Source of the DNA: Diprion similis
Taxonomy: Eukaryota > Arthropoda > Insecta > Hymenoptera > Diprionidae
Length of the DNA: 64,000 nt
Reading direction: 5' to 3'
Assembly: GCF_021155765.1 (NCBI RefSeq)
Contig: NC_060116.1
Span: forward strand, 10,230,001-10,294,000
Part shown: piece by piece, positions 21,207 to 34,446 of the stretch
Numbering within the stretch: position 1 is the stretch's first letter
How the letters are laid out: every line of letters begins with the position of its first letter
Notes under the pieces: generated by a model
Seen by the model: the letters and a program-made list of their open reading frames with translations, nothing else
Told to the model about the DNA's origin: nothing
The model's database searches: none
Program-made: the position numbers and the translations under genes

Positions 21207-24040
21207 TTTTTGGACCGCTCTCCTTATATTTTTTCGTGTAATCCAATGTTATATCCAAAGAATGCCCAGAACAGTAATATTTCAGTTGTTTAAGTTGAAC
21301 TTCCGAGTATAGTAAAGATTAATAACACGAATCATGAGTAGAAACTGGGGTTTATTGAATGAATTCCATAAACTTGATGCAAGAAATATCTGACAATTTA
21401 GGAAAAACTTTTCCTAGACTTCCTGTAAATTACCGTTTATGTCTAGTTATTTATTCTATTTTTGCCCCTTCAAGTTACCCAGGTACATACTTTATGCGAA
21501 ACTGCTTACATAAACACACTGTCTGTGTGTCAATACTTTTAAATTTCTATTGAATAGTCGTTTTATGTTCGATAGTAAGGAAAAGTGCTGATCCAATTAG
21601 CAACTTTAATAATCACCAAACGTATGTAATTGACCCGATTCTATTTTCTAAGACTCACATTCCGTAATCTTGTAGCTCAGTTAAGAAATCCTATAAATAT
21701 CTGTTCTTGTCAATTAAATACCGACAGACTCGTTTTTACGTGCCGTGTATTCATCGTGATTTCATACATTAGTATGAGACGTTAGGAGAAATACGAATGA
21801 TCGAGTTTAGATGTGACGTTTTATTGTTATTTATGAGAAACTTACTATTATTTCTTATTATTTAGGTACTATGCTTAGCACAAAGCGGTACTAGATTATA
21901 TTACTATGCTAAATTATTACTGTAAATATAATGTATATCTGTGTAGATAACTGACTACGCAATGAATCGAACTTCGCATGTGTTGTTTAATTCGCTTGCA
22001 AAGTAAGGCAAAGATACTGTAATATGGCTATCGTGATACTAGTTTTTATTTTTATTTTCGTTCTCTTTACATTAAATGAAGGTGAAATTTTATCGTACAG
22101 TAATTACGAAATAAAAAGGAGAAGACTGCAGATCAGATGCAGTACTTACATTGCCAGTATTTCAAATGACAAAATCGCCATGTATTTTATCATGCGAAAA
22201 TGTGATGATGAGAACATAAAACAGTTTATTTCAACTATATTATAGATTTTTTGTATGTTTTATGAATAAGACGGATAGATCAATTGCATTATTATAAAAT
22301 TGTTAATCCAAATCTACAATAACGATAGAAAGATTGATTCATATCCTGTTATAAATTGTCGAAGTTGCAGTCCGTGTGTCCACATACTCAGGTAATGAAT
22401 TTGAGTTTACCAAATGCTCATTGTTTATTTACATGAACTTAATATTCAAAATTTAATAAAATAACATGATAGAAATAGTTATCTTGAAATATAATGCAAT
22501 ATCTTTGTTTTTCTATGAAGTACACAGTTAGAAGAAAAAGGCCCAGCAGGTTCACTAAAATTTTTTGATTTTGATACATTTTTTAATGTATTACTGAGCG
22601 AAAAGAACGTAAAAATTACAAATTAAATATTTGTATGACGGTGTTAAAATAACAAAAATGTGTGTCATATTCACTATCAGAAATGTAACAAATATAAAGT
22701 GGACTTGCTGGGACATTATGTTTAGTTAAATTTTTCTAACAGTGTAAATACTGTGTGCTACAAACATAAATTAACGTTAACTCAGAGATCTCATAATACT
22801 GGCATACTGTAAACGACGATAATTGTGTCAGCGTAAGCTTAGGTGGTGAATACTTACGACTTAAAAAAACGTAAAGAATATGGTTGTTCCAAGTGTTTTA
22901 TTTAAATCATAACGGTTATCATTTATATAGCTAGTAGTACAAAGCACAAATTTTTTAGGTGCTTTTAAACGAAGATGTAAACTAAAATAACTTTATGTTA
23001 AAATTACTATATGTAAATATGTATTATAACACAAAATACGAAGTGTTGGAAAAAGAAATAGTATATTTCATTATGGTACTACTAATTCTATACCAGAGTG
23101 AGTAAATAAATGTCATATAGTGTGAAACTCTAGGATGAAATGATTCGCAATTTGTAAGCTTGTAAAGATGTTTTAGTTTCCTAAAAAAATAATGGAAAAT
23201 CTGTGGGCATTACTGAATTACATATCTCATATCCTGCTCTACTGTATCGCGGCGATACCAGATAAATGAATCATCGATACGTAAATAGATGCATAATCTA
23301 GCAAGTTAAACAAGTTTATTAGACTCAACTAGACAAGAATGTTACATCGAGTGTCCAGTGATTTGGTATTCCTACCCAACTGAGACGAAGTATGAGGGGA
23401 TCAAACTGCATAGAATTTTTTATATGGCTGTGGACAACAAAGTGTGAAAAAAGTAACATCAAAAATGTGCTATTATCCTTGAGTATGGATTTGTATTCAA
23501 CGATCTCTTTGGATAGTGAATTTAGATTCACCCATTCTCATAATGTATAGAATAGATGATATGCGTAAAATATATATAACAAAAAGTAATAACAATTCAA
23601 CGTATTTTTTTGCTGCTAATATTGCTCATTTAAAATGTACTAATCATGCAAATTGTTCGATGTGGAAAACTTAATGATCGTTTGTTTTTTTGTTTTCTTT
23701 TGATTGAAATTCTTATTGTAAATACATTACTTTTATAACATAATGTTGTTATGATTTTGCATTTCAAAATGAACTGTACAATTCATTTTTATCAGTTGGT
23801 AAAAATACAGTTTGATTCACTTTGTACATGGCGAAAATTAGAAATAATTGTTGAACCATGTATTGCAAAGCTACAACTGTTATCCTTATCTGGTAGCAAA
23901 TGATCAGCTAAGCACTGAACTGCTAGTTTTTTTTATCTATGATACGTAAGAACTGATTGATTTAAAATGTTCCCCAACGTAATGTAAACTAAAAAATCTT
24001 GCTTAATTAATCTTATTAAGATCGATATTGAATATACCTA
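21207..24040. other. 3' flanks of the ZNF839-like gene and CINP
   Basis: Very AT-rich sequence between two converging genes, with several AATAAA-like signals (for example near 22455). It probably holds long 3' untranslated regions. Short open frames at 22024-22245 and 23325-23531 show no family resemblance. No further gene is seen. Confidence 0.45.
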
Positions 24041-25091
24041 TCATCGATGTCCCGTTTCAACTAACAACGACTCCAAAAGTCTTGTCACATTTTCAGTTAT
24101 ATTTGGTTGATGAACCCAAGCGGCCAAGTGTAAAATTTTCCATGCCTCTTCGTGATTGTGTGCTATATTTTCTAGTACTTTGCGCTTTACTACAGCTTCG
24201 TCTCTGTATGCCTCATAAATGATCTCTGCAACATCACCTTGAAAAATATGTAAATATGCTATATAAACATACTCACTTTTTATCAAATAGTTCAACGAGA
24301 AAATTGTCATTTTTTCCACAGCCATCTTTCAAAAAAAGTTCACATCTACATACGAGTACTCTTTTATTTGATTAAACAAGTACGATACCATATTTACCAA
24401 ATTTATCTATCGGCCACGTTGAGAACATAATTTCAGTAGTTTTGTGTAGGGAAGCTGCAACTTGTATCTGGTGAGTCAACAATTTCAGACTAGCGACAAT
24501 CTCATCCTGAAATGATGGTAATCAATTTATGCCTATCCGGAGATTTTATGGCATAACAGTAGTTGCAGGTTGTTTCTTGACAAGAATTCATTGATAAACT
24601 CCATTACCAAAGCATAACAACCTTCTTCCAAGGTATCACATAACTCTTGGAGACCATCCGGATATTTTTCATCCACTTTTAACCTGCATATATCCCTCAG
24701 AATTGGTACAGCATTCAGATGTACGCTGTTCCATTGCTGAATACTCGAATGAATGTCTGCAGCAATGTCACGTACTCTTCTTGGGGCACCGGTCAGGTTT
24801 CCTCGTTGTGGAGTTTTGGCAACAGGAGATTCTGAGACTTGAAATTAAAAGTTATTTAGTTCATAAGGCAGAGATTGAAATTATTCTCAGGGCACCATAT
24901 TTCCTCAAAACTTGACAAAGTGGAACGTTTATAAGTGCTAGGTTAGCTCATTAAATTGGAATAATTAATTCTCGAGATTGTGGGTGAAAGTAGGAACGAT
25001 AAATGTAGTGCAAATCCTTACTGACGAGTGGGGAAAAATGCTCTGGTATAACAGGCACAGCGTCGCTGTTCTTTTTTGGAGTCGTTTGCAT
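24041..25091 (-). CDS. CINP: Cyclin-dependent kinase 2-interacting protein (CINP)
   Basis: Complement exons are 25091-25022, 24837-24608, 24506-24398 and 24237-24041, giving 201 residues against 212 in human. The N-terminal PVAKTPQRGNLTGAPRRVRD and IAADIHSSIQQWNSVH match the CINP N-terminal pattern. The middle has the coiled LKLLTHQIQ region and FSTWPIDKFGD. The end, LAAWVHQPNITENVTRLLES then LLVETGHR, closely matches the family terminus. CINP is known to bind CDK2/Cdc7 complexes and the ATR partner ATRIP, and is linked to replication and checkpoint control and to 60S ribosome maturation. All junctions are GT/AG and the phases agree. The gene is head-to-head with the AKAP2-like gene. Confidence 0.95.
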
Positions 25092-26742
25092 TATGATTGC
25101 TTTGGTAAAAAGTTTTTGTTTACGATACGCACGTGTGGCGTTGTCATAACCTGAAATTTACGCGCGTATCGAATTGCCATTGAATGACTATTGTCTAGTT
25201 AATTCACAAGCCAGTAGACGGGTACTGAGTAACGTTCGTCAATATTGAATCATAACCGCGGCGATGACGAACTGATCTGAGGATAAGATTACATCAATCA
25301 TTGATACGGCAAATATTTGTTTTTAAAAATGACGTTGACGTGTGGAACTCACGAAAGGCATGCACTTGACATTGCCACAGCAAACTGCAATTTCAGTTCA
25401 CATACGGAAATTACGCATCGTACGGCCTGCAGGAAACGCGCAGAATAAAAACATGAGTAAAAAGAATTTTTTTCGATGTTCCAGAACGCTTCCTTATCAA
25501 GTAATGTACACGATACTGATGTCTGATACCAAATACAAAAATTGCGACGAAGTATTTGTCGGTTCGATTTTTATCGTCTGCTAATTACCGATCTCTTACT
25601 GACTACGATGAATTTACCAAACTAATTTTAATATCTATCGTTGTGTACGATCAGGCTCGACAAATAATTCCCAGATACAACCAAAAGTGACCATTTTCGT
25701 TTTAGTTTTTGCGTTTTTGTTTTTCTGCATTTATTTTTCATTTCCACATCGTTGCCGCTCTACTTTTAATTGGCCGCTGCGCAGGTCCGGCGAACCTCAA
25801 TTGGCGCGCGTTGATACACATCCTACACATCATATCCCAATGTTTATACTTTTAGCAAGCTAAACTTCAGAGTCTCGATCCTCCGACGAATAATATTTTT
25901 CATAAAAATTGAGACTGAATCCTGTGAGGATCTGTAGATTGATATTTGTCGCGATTATCGTCTGATAGAGGAGATACATTTCTCGTCGATATATTCGGGA
26001 AAGCGAATTATACAGCAACGGCTCGAATTGGTTCCGATCCGCGAGTATAAGGTAAAATGGCAGGTGTGCATCGTCGTTGATCGCGGTTAATTGTTACGTC
26101 TGTAAAAACCAACCGTGATTCCCTCGATCGAGCTTGCTTGAAATTATACGGATTCAGGCGTAACCTGCACACCGTCTAGGCTGATATTTTTGCCAATGGT
26201 AGTGCATATTATGTGCATTAATTAAATTGGACGAATTCCTCGTGTGCTCGGAAGGTGGAATACATGGCATGCGGATGACGGTACGTCAACAGGTGTTATA
26301 CAGGATGTTTCAATGCAGGAAGTTTCTCGGCACTTCTTCGAAGCTCGACGCAACTGTCACGTCTCTTAGGGTAGACCGGAGGAATAGCATGTGCCCGAAT
26401 CGCAGAATTCGCGGATAGGAACGCGTGTAAGTAGTACACGAGCCAGTTGTGCTGTAACTATAGTTTTGCGAAATTTCATCTATCACGATCATCTCGTTGT
26501 CAGTGCACTTGTTCGCGCACCTTATGAAACACCTTGTACCTACAAATGTAACGTTATTATATACATACGAGATTATCGAAGCGAACGTTACAGCTACGTG
26601 TTTGCGATCAGATAAGCGTACGGTTGAAATAAATATGTTATCTCCGATAAATTATGTGTGAAAAATACAGTGCGATAAGGGCTTAGTTAGCCTTTAGCGA
26701 TTTTAAGAGCTGGCTGCATGCATACCGAGTGATTCGACTATC
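25092..26742. promoter_or_regulatory. Head-to-head region, CINP and AKAP2-like gene
   Basis: 1.65 kb between divergent start codons. It should hold the CINP promoter and the promoter and 5'UTR of the AKAP2-like gene. No core element was placed. A possible small MITE lies at 26299-26538. Short open frames at 25342-25584 and 26227-26615 are not supported. Confidence 0.4.
26299..26538. mobile_element. Possible MITE with short terminal inverted repeats
   Basis: The left end reads TACAGGATGTTTCA and the right end is the complement of TACAAGGTGTTTCA, 12 of 14 matching. Ends of the form TACAGGGTGTTTC are frequent in arthropod DNA transposons. The 240-bp span has no coding potential. The short repeat length and unclear target duplication leave this uncertain. 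Confidence 0.35.
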
Positions 26743-29700
26743 ATGGCGGTGAGTAGAAATAATTAACAATTATAAGTATATATTTATCGTCTGCATATTA
26801 TATGTGATCAATTGCATGCTCTGTGGTTGCACACCTTGGAAATTCGAATACCCTTCAGCATAATTATAAATCGACTGCAACTATTGCCCTAATTTCAATC
26901 GCTATCAATCCTCCATGTTGTTGTATTTTTCTTTTTTGTTATGCTTGTTTCAATTCTCTATTTTTACAAGTGGTGCAAAACAACGTATAGCTTTTTTTAA
27001 CCTGCGACGTTATACACTTTATCACGTACTTTATATACATTACATATTCATAAACTTATGCAGTACGCTCGCCGTATGGCATTGTAATTATTTTAAATAT
27101 GTATTTCAAAGCATTTTCGCGGTATGTAAATCTGACGGCATTTCGTCGCTTTGAATTTCGGATACAAGACACGCTTATATACGGCTTTATACCGCAACTC
27201 TTCTGTATACAAAGTAGAATAATCTCTCATCCCGTTTACTCCCTCCCCTCCCTCCTCTCCCCATCTTGCAAATGTCGTCAATACAGCTAAGCGATTCAAC
27301 ACGGCTTAGAAATGATACCCATAATAGATCCAAGGCATATATGCATGGTTCGTTGAACCGCGACTGTTCAAAGCGGTTTTCTCTACGAATATTTGTACGA
27401 AACGATACCTGTAATATAGTCTGCAGTAAAGTCTGTGCAAATCACGGGTGAACCGTTTTCCTACTTCTTTAGCGTAGCATTTGTATTTCGAACGCAAAAG
27501 AAATAGTAATTCAAGTTTCATTGCATACGCGTCGCGGTTTGTCATTGTACTAATTAATTATGTATAAAGGTCGCGAGAATCTTGCTGACGATAAACTTGA
27601 AGTAAACTTGATCGCTGTACGAATCATGTTTGAGCTGCTGAAGAGGATCATATCAGACATACCTATACGTGCTTACATTATAATAGCTTTGCTGGTTAAA
27701 CCGAGGTTCAAACTTCAACTTTCGAACCAGAGCTCAAACTAGTTCTTACAGGATCTAAAATATGTGCCTAATTGCGATGCCGCGAAAACGCCAATTGAAA
27801 TTACTTTTTTCTTCCTCTTCTACACGCATACGTTAGGTTCTTACATACATACTTTCTAACTTCGTTCGTTGTGATAATTTACACGTGCGAGCATGTTTGT
27901 ACAAGATTCAACTCGTACTGTTGAGAAGCAAAATTTCTACATCCTAATTTTAATTGTGTGCCCGAATCGTGGGTGGAAGACTCGTGTTCCAGAATACATT
28001 TTGAGAGAAGGAACAACGTACGTACCCACGTACTTAATTTCAGTTTAAACGTTGTTTCATCTCACGCTCATGCCATCGTTACACCCACACGTGTTAATAT
28101 ACCCTCTCGTATAGTTCGGTATATCATTATATCATGTCATTTGTTCTACAGCTACGCGTTTGCCGACATGGTGTAAGAGGCATTAATTATTTGTACTTTA
28201 TCACGAACCGTAACGTACCCATACACATTGTCCATCAGAGATCGGAACGCGGACGGACGTTGAATTTGAAATTGGTCGGAAAATAAAAATAAGATGAAAA
28301 ATCGTGTCCGTAATTTATCCTCTCACGTGTGAAAAGCACAAAAGGGTCTACGCTCGAAAAATATTTGAAACGAGGTTTTCACCGATTTATTTCACCCGTG
28401 AGATGACCTGTATTAAAAATATAATGCAATATATTGTAGCATGAAGTGCAACGCGTGAGTTGAAAGTTTCGCAAAATTCTGGGGCTATTAAATGGACGCG
28501 CGGCTTTGCCGTGTGACAAGAATGACCGCGATACACGCGAAGAGCTGGCAGCAATCATGTGTGAATGGGCAGTAACGCGAATGTGTGTAACGTCTGAGGA
28601 CGAGCGTTTGAAAACTGGTCCAGCGGCTATTCAAATTCGTGTAGAACAACGTGTATGCGTGCAGTATGTCGCAAGGTATATAAATTGATATTTATTTCGC
28701 GGCGAGTTGCACGGGGGCTGCGACTTACGGTGATATAGACAAAATCTGGGAGTAAAAATTTGATTCACTCGTTTTAATTGCGAGAAAATATCGGATTTCT
28801 CCGCTCGGTATGTGTAAGTGATTTTATTCTCCTTTTGTCTCTTCCTTCCTCTCGCGACTTAATTTCTCGCTTCCGTGTAAACGCTCACCTTGAGTTTGTA
28901 CTTTCACCATTTCACCCAAAAGTGGTTTGGAAGCATTTTAATTGGACTTCGAACGACAGATGTCTCGTATTGCCAGCGAGGAAGGGTCCATGCCCCATTT
29001 TTTTAGAAAGGAAACAAGTAGCCTTACAGTTATCTGCTGCTGAGAACCGCATCTCGTCGCATTCCACCGTCGAGCTGTGCGCGTCGTCTAGTAATTTTAC
29101 ATAGCAATAATCCTGTAAGATATTGGATTTTATTTTATTTAAGACTGCACCGCGAGTCACGGTCTAAGTTTAGAGTTTACTACAAAGTTACTTTATATAA
29201 TCGATTTCATTTTTCACGTTTAAAACTTGCATACTTATGCTCAATACACACAAATGTGCAAGCAAAGGTGCAATAATGCAGTATTACTACATGTATATCA
29301 TATACTATACATGTCATGTGTATCCGACCAGTTTAAAATTTTTTTTAACACGCCGCCCTTTCATTTGCTGATTCATGTTTCGATTCAGTGTGTTTTAACG
29401 TGATTTAGTACAATTGATTCGTTTTTCTTTTTAATTATAGTAATTAAATCGCTGATCATTCGCATTTACATTTCGGAGACCGCGTTCAGCGATGATGTCT
29501 TGTAAATATTTTTTTTTTTTTCTCATTTACACGCATACGGTCAAGTTTCCCGTTACATTCTGCTTTTATAACGCTAAATCCAACGTGTTTCACTCGTGCC
29601 ATAAAATTGTTGCGAAAATGTTTGTCCCTACTAAAATCTTACATGAGTTTTAACCACCTTACCTGCATGTGACGAAGGCTACAAGTTTAGTACATTCGTG

Positions 29701-31677
29701 CGTCATTAAACGACAGTGTACGCTATCGTAAAAATACCATACATAATGGACAACGTATCAACTTTTATTTTGAGTTTTCTTTGAGACAGTGATGTCTTTG
29801 CAGTGAATATATATGCAGCACTCAGAAAATATCGTACAGTGGCAATATTTATTGTTCGGAATAAAATATTGTTCTTTTCAAATATTTTGAAGTCAATAAA
29901 GAAATGTATAATGGAAAAAAAATTGCTCTTTCGTTTTCCAACGAGTTGCAAGTGAACATTATGGAATTTCAGATCATCGTAATAAACGAGATAGCTTCTA
30001 CACTAACAATAAGCAACTTATTCAGCTTTAATATTTATAAAAAAATGTGAAATCAAATAGCTTAGAAAAATTGATCATCGGCATTTAATCGTGCTTTAAA
30101 TTTTCAGGGTGAACAGAAAGTAGAACAGCTTCAAAAAGCAACAGACAGAATTCAAAAAGAAATCGAAGAAGTTACAGAGAGAGAGTACGAGTTACGGAAC
30201 GTGGGAAGCATAAAGACAATTTCTCTTGAAACTGTAGACGCTAAGGTATTTAATATGTGCAAAGACCACCTATGTTACCCATCGATAAGATAAGATCCCT
30301 ATAATCAAAGTATTTCGTTTTTTCTTATCTTATTATTAATTATATTGCATTTTTTCAAATCTTTTTATATGCGTCAGATTCTGAGCCAAGTAATTTGTAG
30401 GTATGTAGCAAACGTACATGAATTTTGTTACATACTCGGTCTGCAAGGAATGAAAATCTTTTTTCATTCGCACAGTCAAATAGTGTTGATGAAAATGATG
30501 TCGATTTAAATTAGCAGTGAACTCATGAAAGGTTAATGGTATGAGAATTTTTCGGTTCATTAGGTACATCGAATGCCACTGGCTCTGGCCTCCGGAAAAT
30601 TGAAGAGAACTACGTCCACTCCGCAAATTTTAGAATCAGTAAATCAATCATCTCACGCGACTAATTTATCTCCAAAAATGACTAACGGCGTGATATCAGC
30701 AAGATCCACACCGACTCCAGTTCGTTTTGCTACTAGTCAAACACAAAAAGGTTTGATGCAAAGATTTTTGGCCACCAGAGGAAAGATCTACAAGCCAAAG
30801 CCTGTGATCACTGATTTTTCCACATTGAAGACTACGCCTAACAACATTAATGCTAATCCATTAAGTGTCAAGCCATTCAACGTAGGCCTGGACATTGAAA
30901 TCGAGCCAGACGATGAGCCAAAAAAACCACCTGTCAGAAAAGGCTACGTTCCAGTAGAGGAAAAAATTCAAAAAGAATTGAACGAAATGAAAGAACGTGA
31001 AAATGAGCTGAGGTTCGGTTACATATTTTTGTTAAAAAAATATTTTCACCAGAGCAAATGCCTCCATCGTGAAAGTCAATTAATTCGCTTCCATATCTTA
31101 TCATCGCAATAAGTAATCAGTAGCTGAAAGCAAAAAATGTAGCATTAAAACTTACTTTTCTTCTGTGCTATCACGTATATTTATATCCTTAGACTGTGGT
31201 ACTAGAAAAATCTATTATCGTACTTGGATGTAATATTAAATAAAATAGGATAAGAGTTTTGATTGTTGACGAAAGCGTAGCTTTATTCATAAAAAACATT
31301 TATATTGTTGCAGATTAATGAGATCTCAAATGCTGGCAAAATCACAACCCAACCTTCTTGACATTATTAATGACAGTGACTCAGACATTTACGATGGGAC
31401 CAGCTCGCTGCGGAGCGGAACGTCTTCTAATACGTTGAATGAAGATGAACCAGAAAAAGAATTCAAGGGAAAGCACAAAGTAAGAAGATACCAGTCTCAT
31501 TTACATAAATTATTTACTTTATTGTTTCTATAGTCTTATGATCGCTGATTATTAATTTGTTGCATTTTTCAGGCCAACCCTCGACGACGGAGTGCTTTGA
31601 TAGCGCAGTGGGAAAATATCATAGCATCGAAGAAGGAAGTAAGTGAAAATGGAAGTGAAATTGATGGTAGTTTGTAA
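26743..31677 (+). CDS. AKAP2/MISP-like C-terminal-domain protein
   Basis: Coding exons are 26743-26748 (ATGGCG only), 30108-30245, 30564-31012, 31314-31479 and 31573-31677, giving 287 residues. Exon 2 encodes a charged helical stretch with QKEIEEVTEREYELR. Exon 3 ends with the related EKIQKELNEMKERENELR, which resembles the RE..ER..ELR motif of PALM2-AKAP2 and MISP family proteins. The last exon has RRRSALIAQWENIIASKKE, like the short conserved C-terminal box of that family. A scaffold or cytoskeletal role would be inferred from the family only. The first intron is 3.4 kb. The 31012 donor (GTTCGG) is weak but gives the only in-phase join. In the last exon GTAAGT follows SKKE, so a longer alternative form is possible. 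Confidence 0.68.
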
Positions 31678-33815
31678 GGAGCTGGCTCCTGTGTATTTAT
31701 ATCACTATTTTTTACAAACTTTGAAAAGTTGCATCAAATATCCAACGACTGTCTATGTTAGTTCAGTTGGTATGCTGACTTGTTGTGCCAACAATTATGA
31801 TTCATATTATGATATCACTAGACTGGTGCTGTGGCACTTGTTTGTTCAAAATCCATGTAGCTTCGACTAATTTCGTTTCATGCAATTATTGTGTGACTGA
31901 GACGTGTGGTCGCAAAAATGACGCAGGAATGATTAGTACATTATTTAGGACGCTTTGTCATTATGGTAAGTAATGAAAAGAGCTTTCAGAAATGCAAGCA
32001 GCAGTAATTGTAATATTCTATGATGCATGAGTATCGTAACCCGTACGTTCGTGTAAAAGTATTCTACGCATGTTTGTGAATTTTTACTTGCAAAAACTTC
32101 TTATAAATTATTGTGGTCCAGATTACGGGTTGATAAGGAATTTGATAAATGTCTGGTTAATGTAATTGCAGACTACAAACGCGTTGCGTTATAATTAGAT
32201 ACTGCAGGTGAGGAAGCTGAATTTAATCATATCACATGTATATTCGATGCATAATTTTGTGTGAGAATAGTTTTTTATTTCTCTGCATTTCAGTATTAAA
32301 TTGGTAGCTAAACTATCAGTGTAAGTTTCTGATAATATACTTACGGAGCCACGTAAATTATAAAAAATATTCGTATAAAGAAGTACGGAGTTAAATTAAA
32401 TATGTCCCATTCTCGCCGGTGATTTTGTCGGCATATACCTATACAGGTATAATGTCGATGTAATATAATTATTTTTTTTTAAATATATTAATTATATCGA
32501 TTAGCTGATAATATATATATAATACATATACATATAAAACTAATCAAAAAATATGTGCAATCTTATATCTATATCGAAACCGGAGTCGAGTTTTGTTACA
32601 CTATCTCGATGAGTCCTATTTTTGTTTATTTATATTTTAAATATCTACGGATTGCATTCTGTATCAATCATTTAACTATTCATTTTTTCACCTTACTCAA
32701 TTGTGGCCTTGCATTTGGAAATGATATACTTCTAGGCTGAAACATTTTTGGCGCATCCTTGAACTAATTTCACTTGTGAAATTCAATACTCCACATATTA
32801 CATCAACTACAATTATACCTTACTAGTTAAACACAGTAATAATCGATGCTCTAGATTCTTTGTGCCTTGAGACAAAAAAAAAAAATAACACGAACTTTCA
32901 GATACAAATATTTTTTAATCAGTCATTTCAATGGTCGATTATCTACTCTCTGTCAAACGTGTCAGTACCACGATGTACTACACTATAATTCCTGGTGTAA
33001 ACTTGTACGCTCATTACTCATAGTGTCCAGAATCATGGATCTTTCATGATATTGTTGAATTATTATATTGCTATAATTACTATTATTAACATTATTATTA
33101 TTATCATCATCATCATTATTTTGTCATCGTTATTGTCCGTACTAGGAATGATGAAATGTTCGTATGATTCAAGTATATACCTTCTATAAATTTTATTCAG
33201 CGCCAACATTCAGTAACAAGAATACATCGCTACATGCATTACACGTAATTGTATACGTAAACGATCATACCTACAATTGTAGTGATCAGTACTATAATAT
33301 AACGTTTTTTTTCCCTTTCGAATAAATTTTTGTCCCTAAAAAGTGCAATTTCGGGAATCTGGACACACCTGTGCATACCCATATCACAGGATGTTATTCG
33401 CCCAACCAATATTTTGTCATCCGAGCATATGTTCTCAAATTATCATACCACTCATCATTTCTCCAGGATTTTGATATCACGCGTCAGATATCGTATCAAC
33501 AAGATTTCTAATCCCTGGATTGTGGAAAGAATCAAACAAACACTCGACAAATTTTTCCCAAAATGGATTGAGAAAAGACTTTCTCATGGCTAAGGTCGGT
33601 TTAAAAATATTAGCGCGATAACGGGCGCCTTGCGTTCGGCCACCCGATACGCACGAGTGTTATTCGGCTGCAGTCAAATACGGTGAACGTCAAAGATCGA
33701 AACTTGAACCATTGTGTGTATCTGCTGTCAGTTGCGAAGTTGAATTTTGATGCGATCGTTATAAAAATAACTGAGGCACAGCATAAGTAATTGAAGTGAA
33801 TCGCAGTCGAGTGCA
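31678..33815. other. No gene seen; 3' flank and kish promoter side
   Basis: AT-rich sequence with a short TTA/TCA-rich tract around 33060-33125. Open frames (31643-31973, 33330-33593) lack splice context and family resemblance. The right end should contain the kish promoter and 5'UTR. Confidence 0.4.
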
Positions 33816-34375
33816 ATGGTAAGTTGATAGTTACGAAAGCTTAATTCAGAACTGAAATTCCCCAAGTATTGAGTGAGTATCATTGGAAACTCTGAACATA
33901 ACCTAAGTTAACCTCAATTGTCACGTCGCGTCGGTGAATATGCGTTGAATTTGTTGTGCAGATCTGACAGGTGTGAATTCTTGTTAAATGAATCACTTGG
34001 TGTTATCTTATTAATTTATGTTTTCCGGGTAGTCGGCCCTATTCAATTTTCAGAGTCTACTGACCGTCGTTCTACTCCTGATCTGTACATGCGCTTACAT
34101 TAGATCTATTGTTCCAAGTATATTGGACAGGAATAAATCGGGGTACGTATAGTTTGTCTGAATCGAGACTATTCCTTTCAATTCCCTGTTTGAATTTTTT
34201 ATTCTCTTTTATTTTTTTTACATTCTCTGAATAAGCATGCAAAATATTAATCTCCGTACTTGTTACTAGATTTCTGGGAACTTTTTGGAAATGTGCGAGA
34301 ATTGGCGAACGGAAAAGTCCATATGTGGCATTCAGCTGCCTCTTCATGGCATTTAGCATTTTGTTCTGTTCATAA
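33816..34375 (+). CDS. kish: Protein kish (TMEM167A)
   Basis: Coding exons are 33816-33818, 34033-34142 and 34270-34375, giving 72 residues, exactly the family length. After the lone start codon the second exon encodes [20 protein letters not shown] and [17 protein letters not shown]. The third encodes [20 protein letters not shown] and [14 protein letters not shown]. This matches TMEM167A/kish throughout: an N-terminal membrane segment around residues 8-24, a conserved luminal [13 protein letters not shown] loop, and a second membrane segment at the end. Kish is a Golgi membrane protein of the early secretory pathway; knockdown in flies impairs constitutive secretion. The first coding exon holds only ATG followed by GTAAGT. 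That choice is forced, because an in-frame TAG lies directly before the conserved SALFNFQ. Confidence 0.97.
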
Positions 34376-34440
34376 GCCGAGGCTCGATGATTAACTATAT
34401 TTTTTACCCAGATAAACTGATATAATCTTCCAAATATGTA

Positions 34441-34446
34441 AATAAA
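34441..34446 (+). terminator. Likely kish polyadenylation signal
   Basis: AATAAA lies 66 bases after the kish stop codon, followed by a second AAATAAATAA run. It is the first canonical signal downstream. Its use is inferred from position. Confidence 0.5.

Noticed and set aside
27688-27745. tRNA-like GGTTCAAA box
   Set aside because: There is no matching A box at proper distance and no cloverleaf can be drawn.
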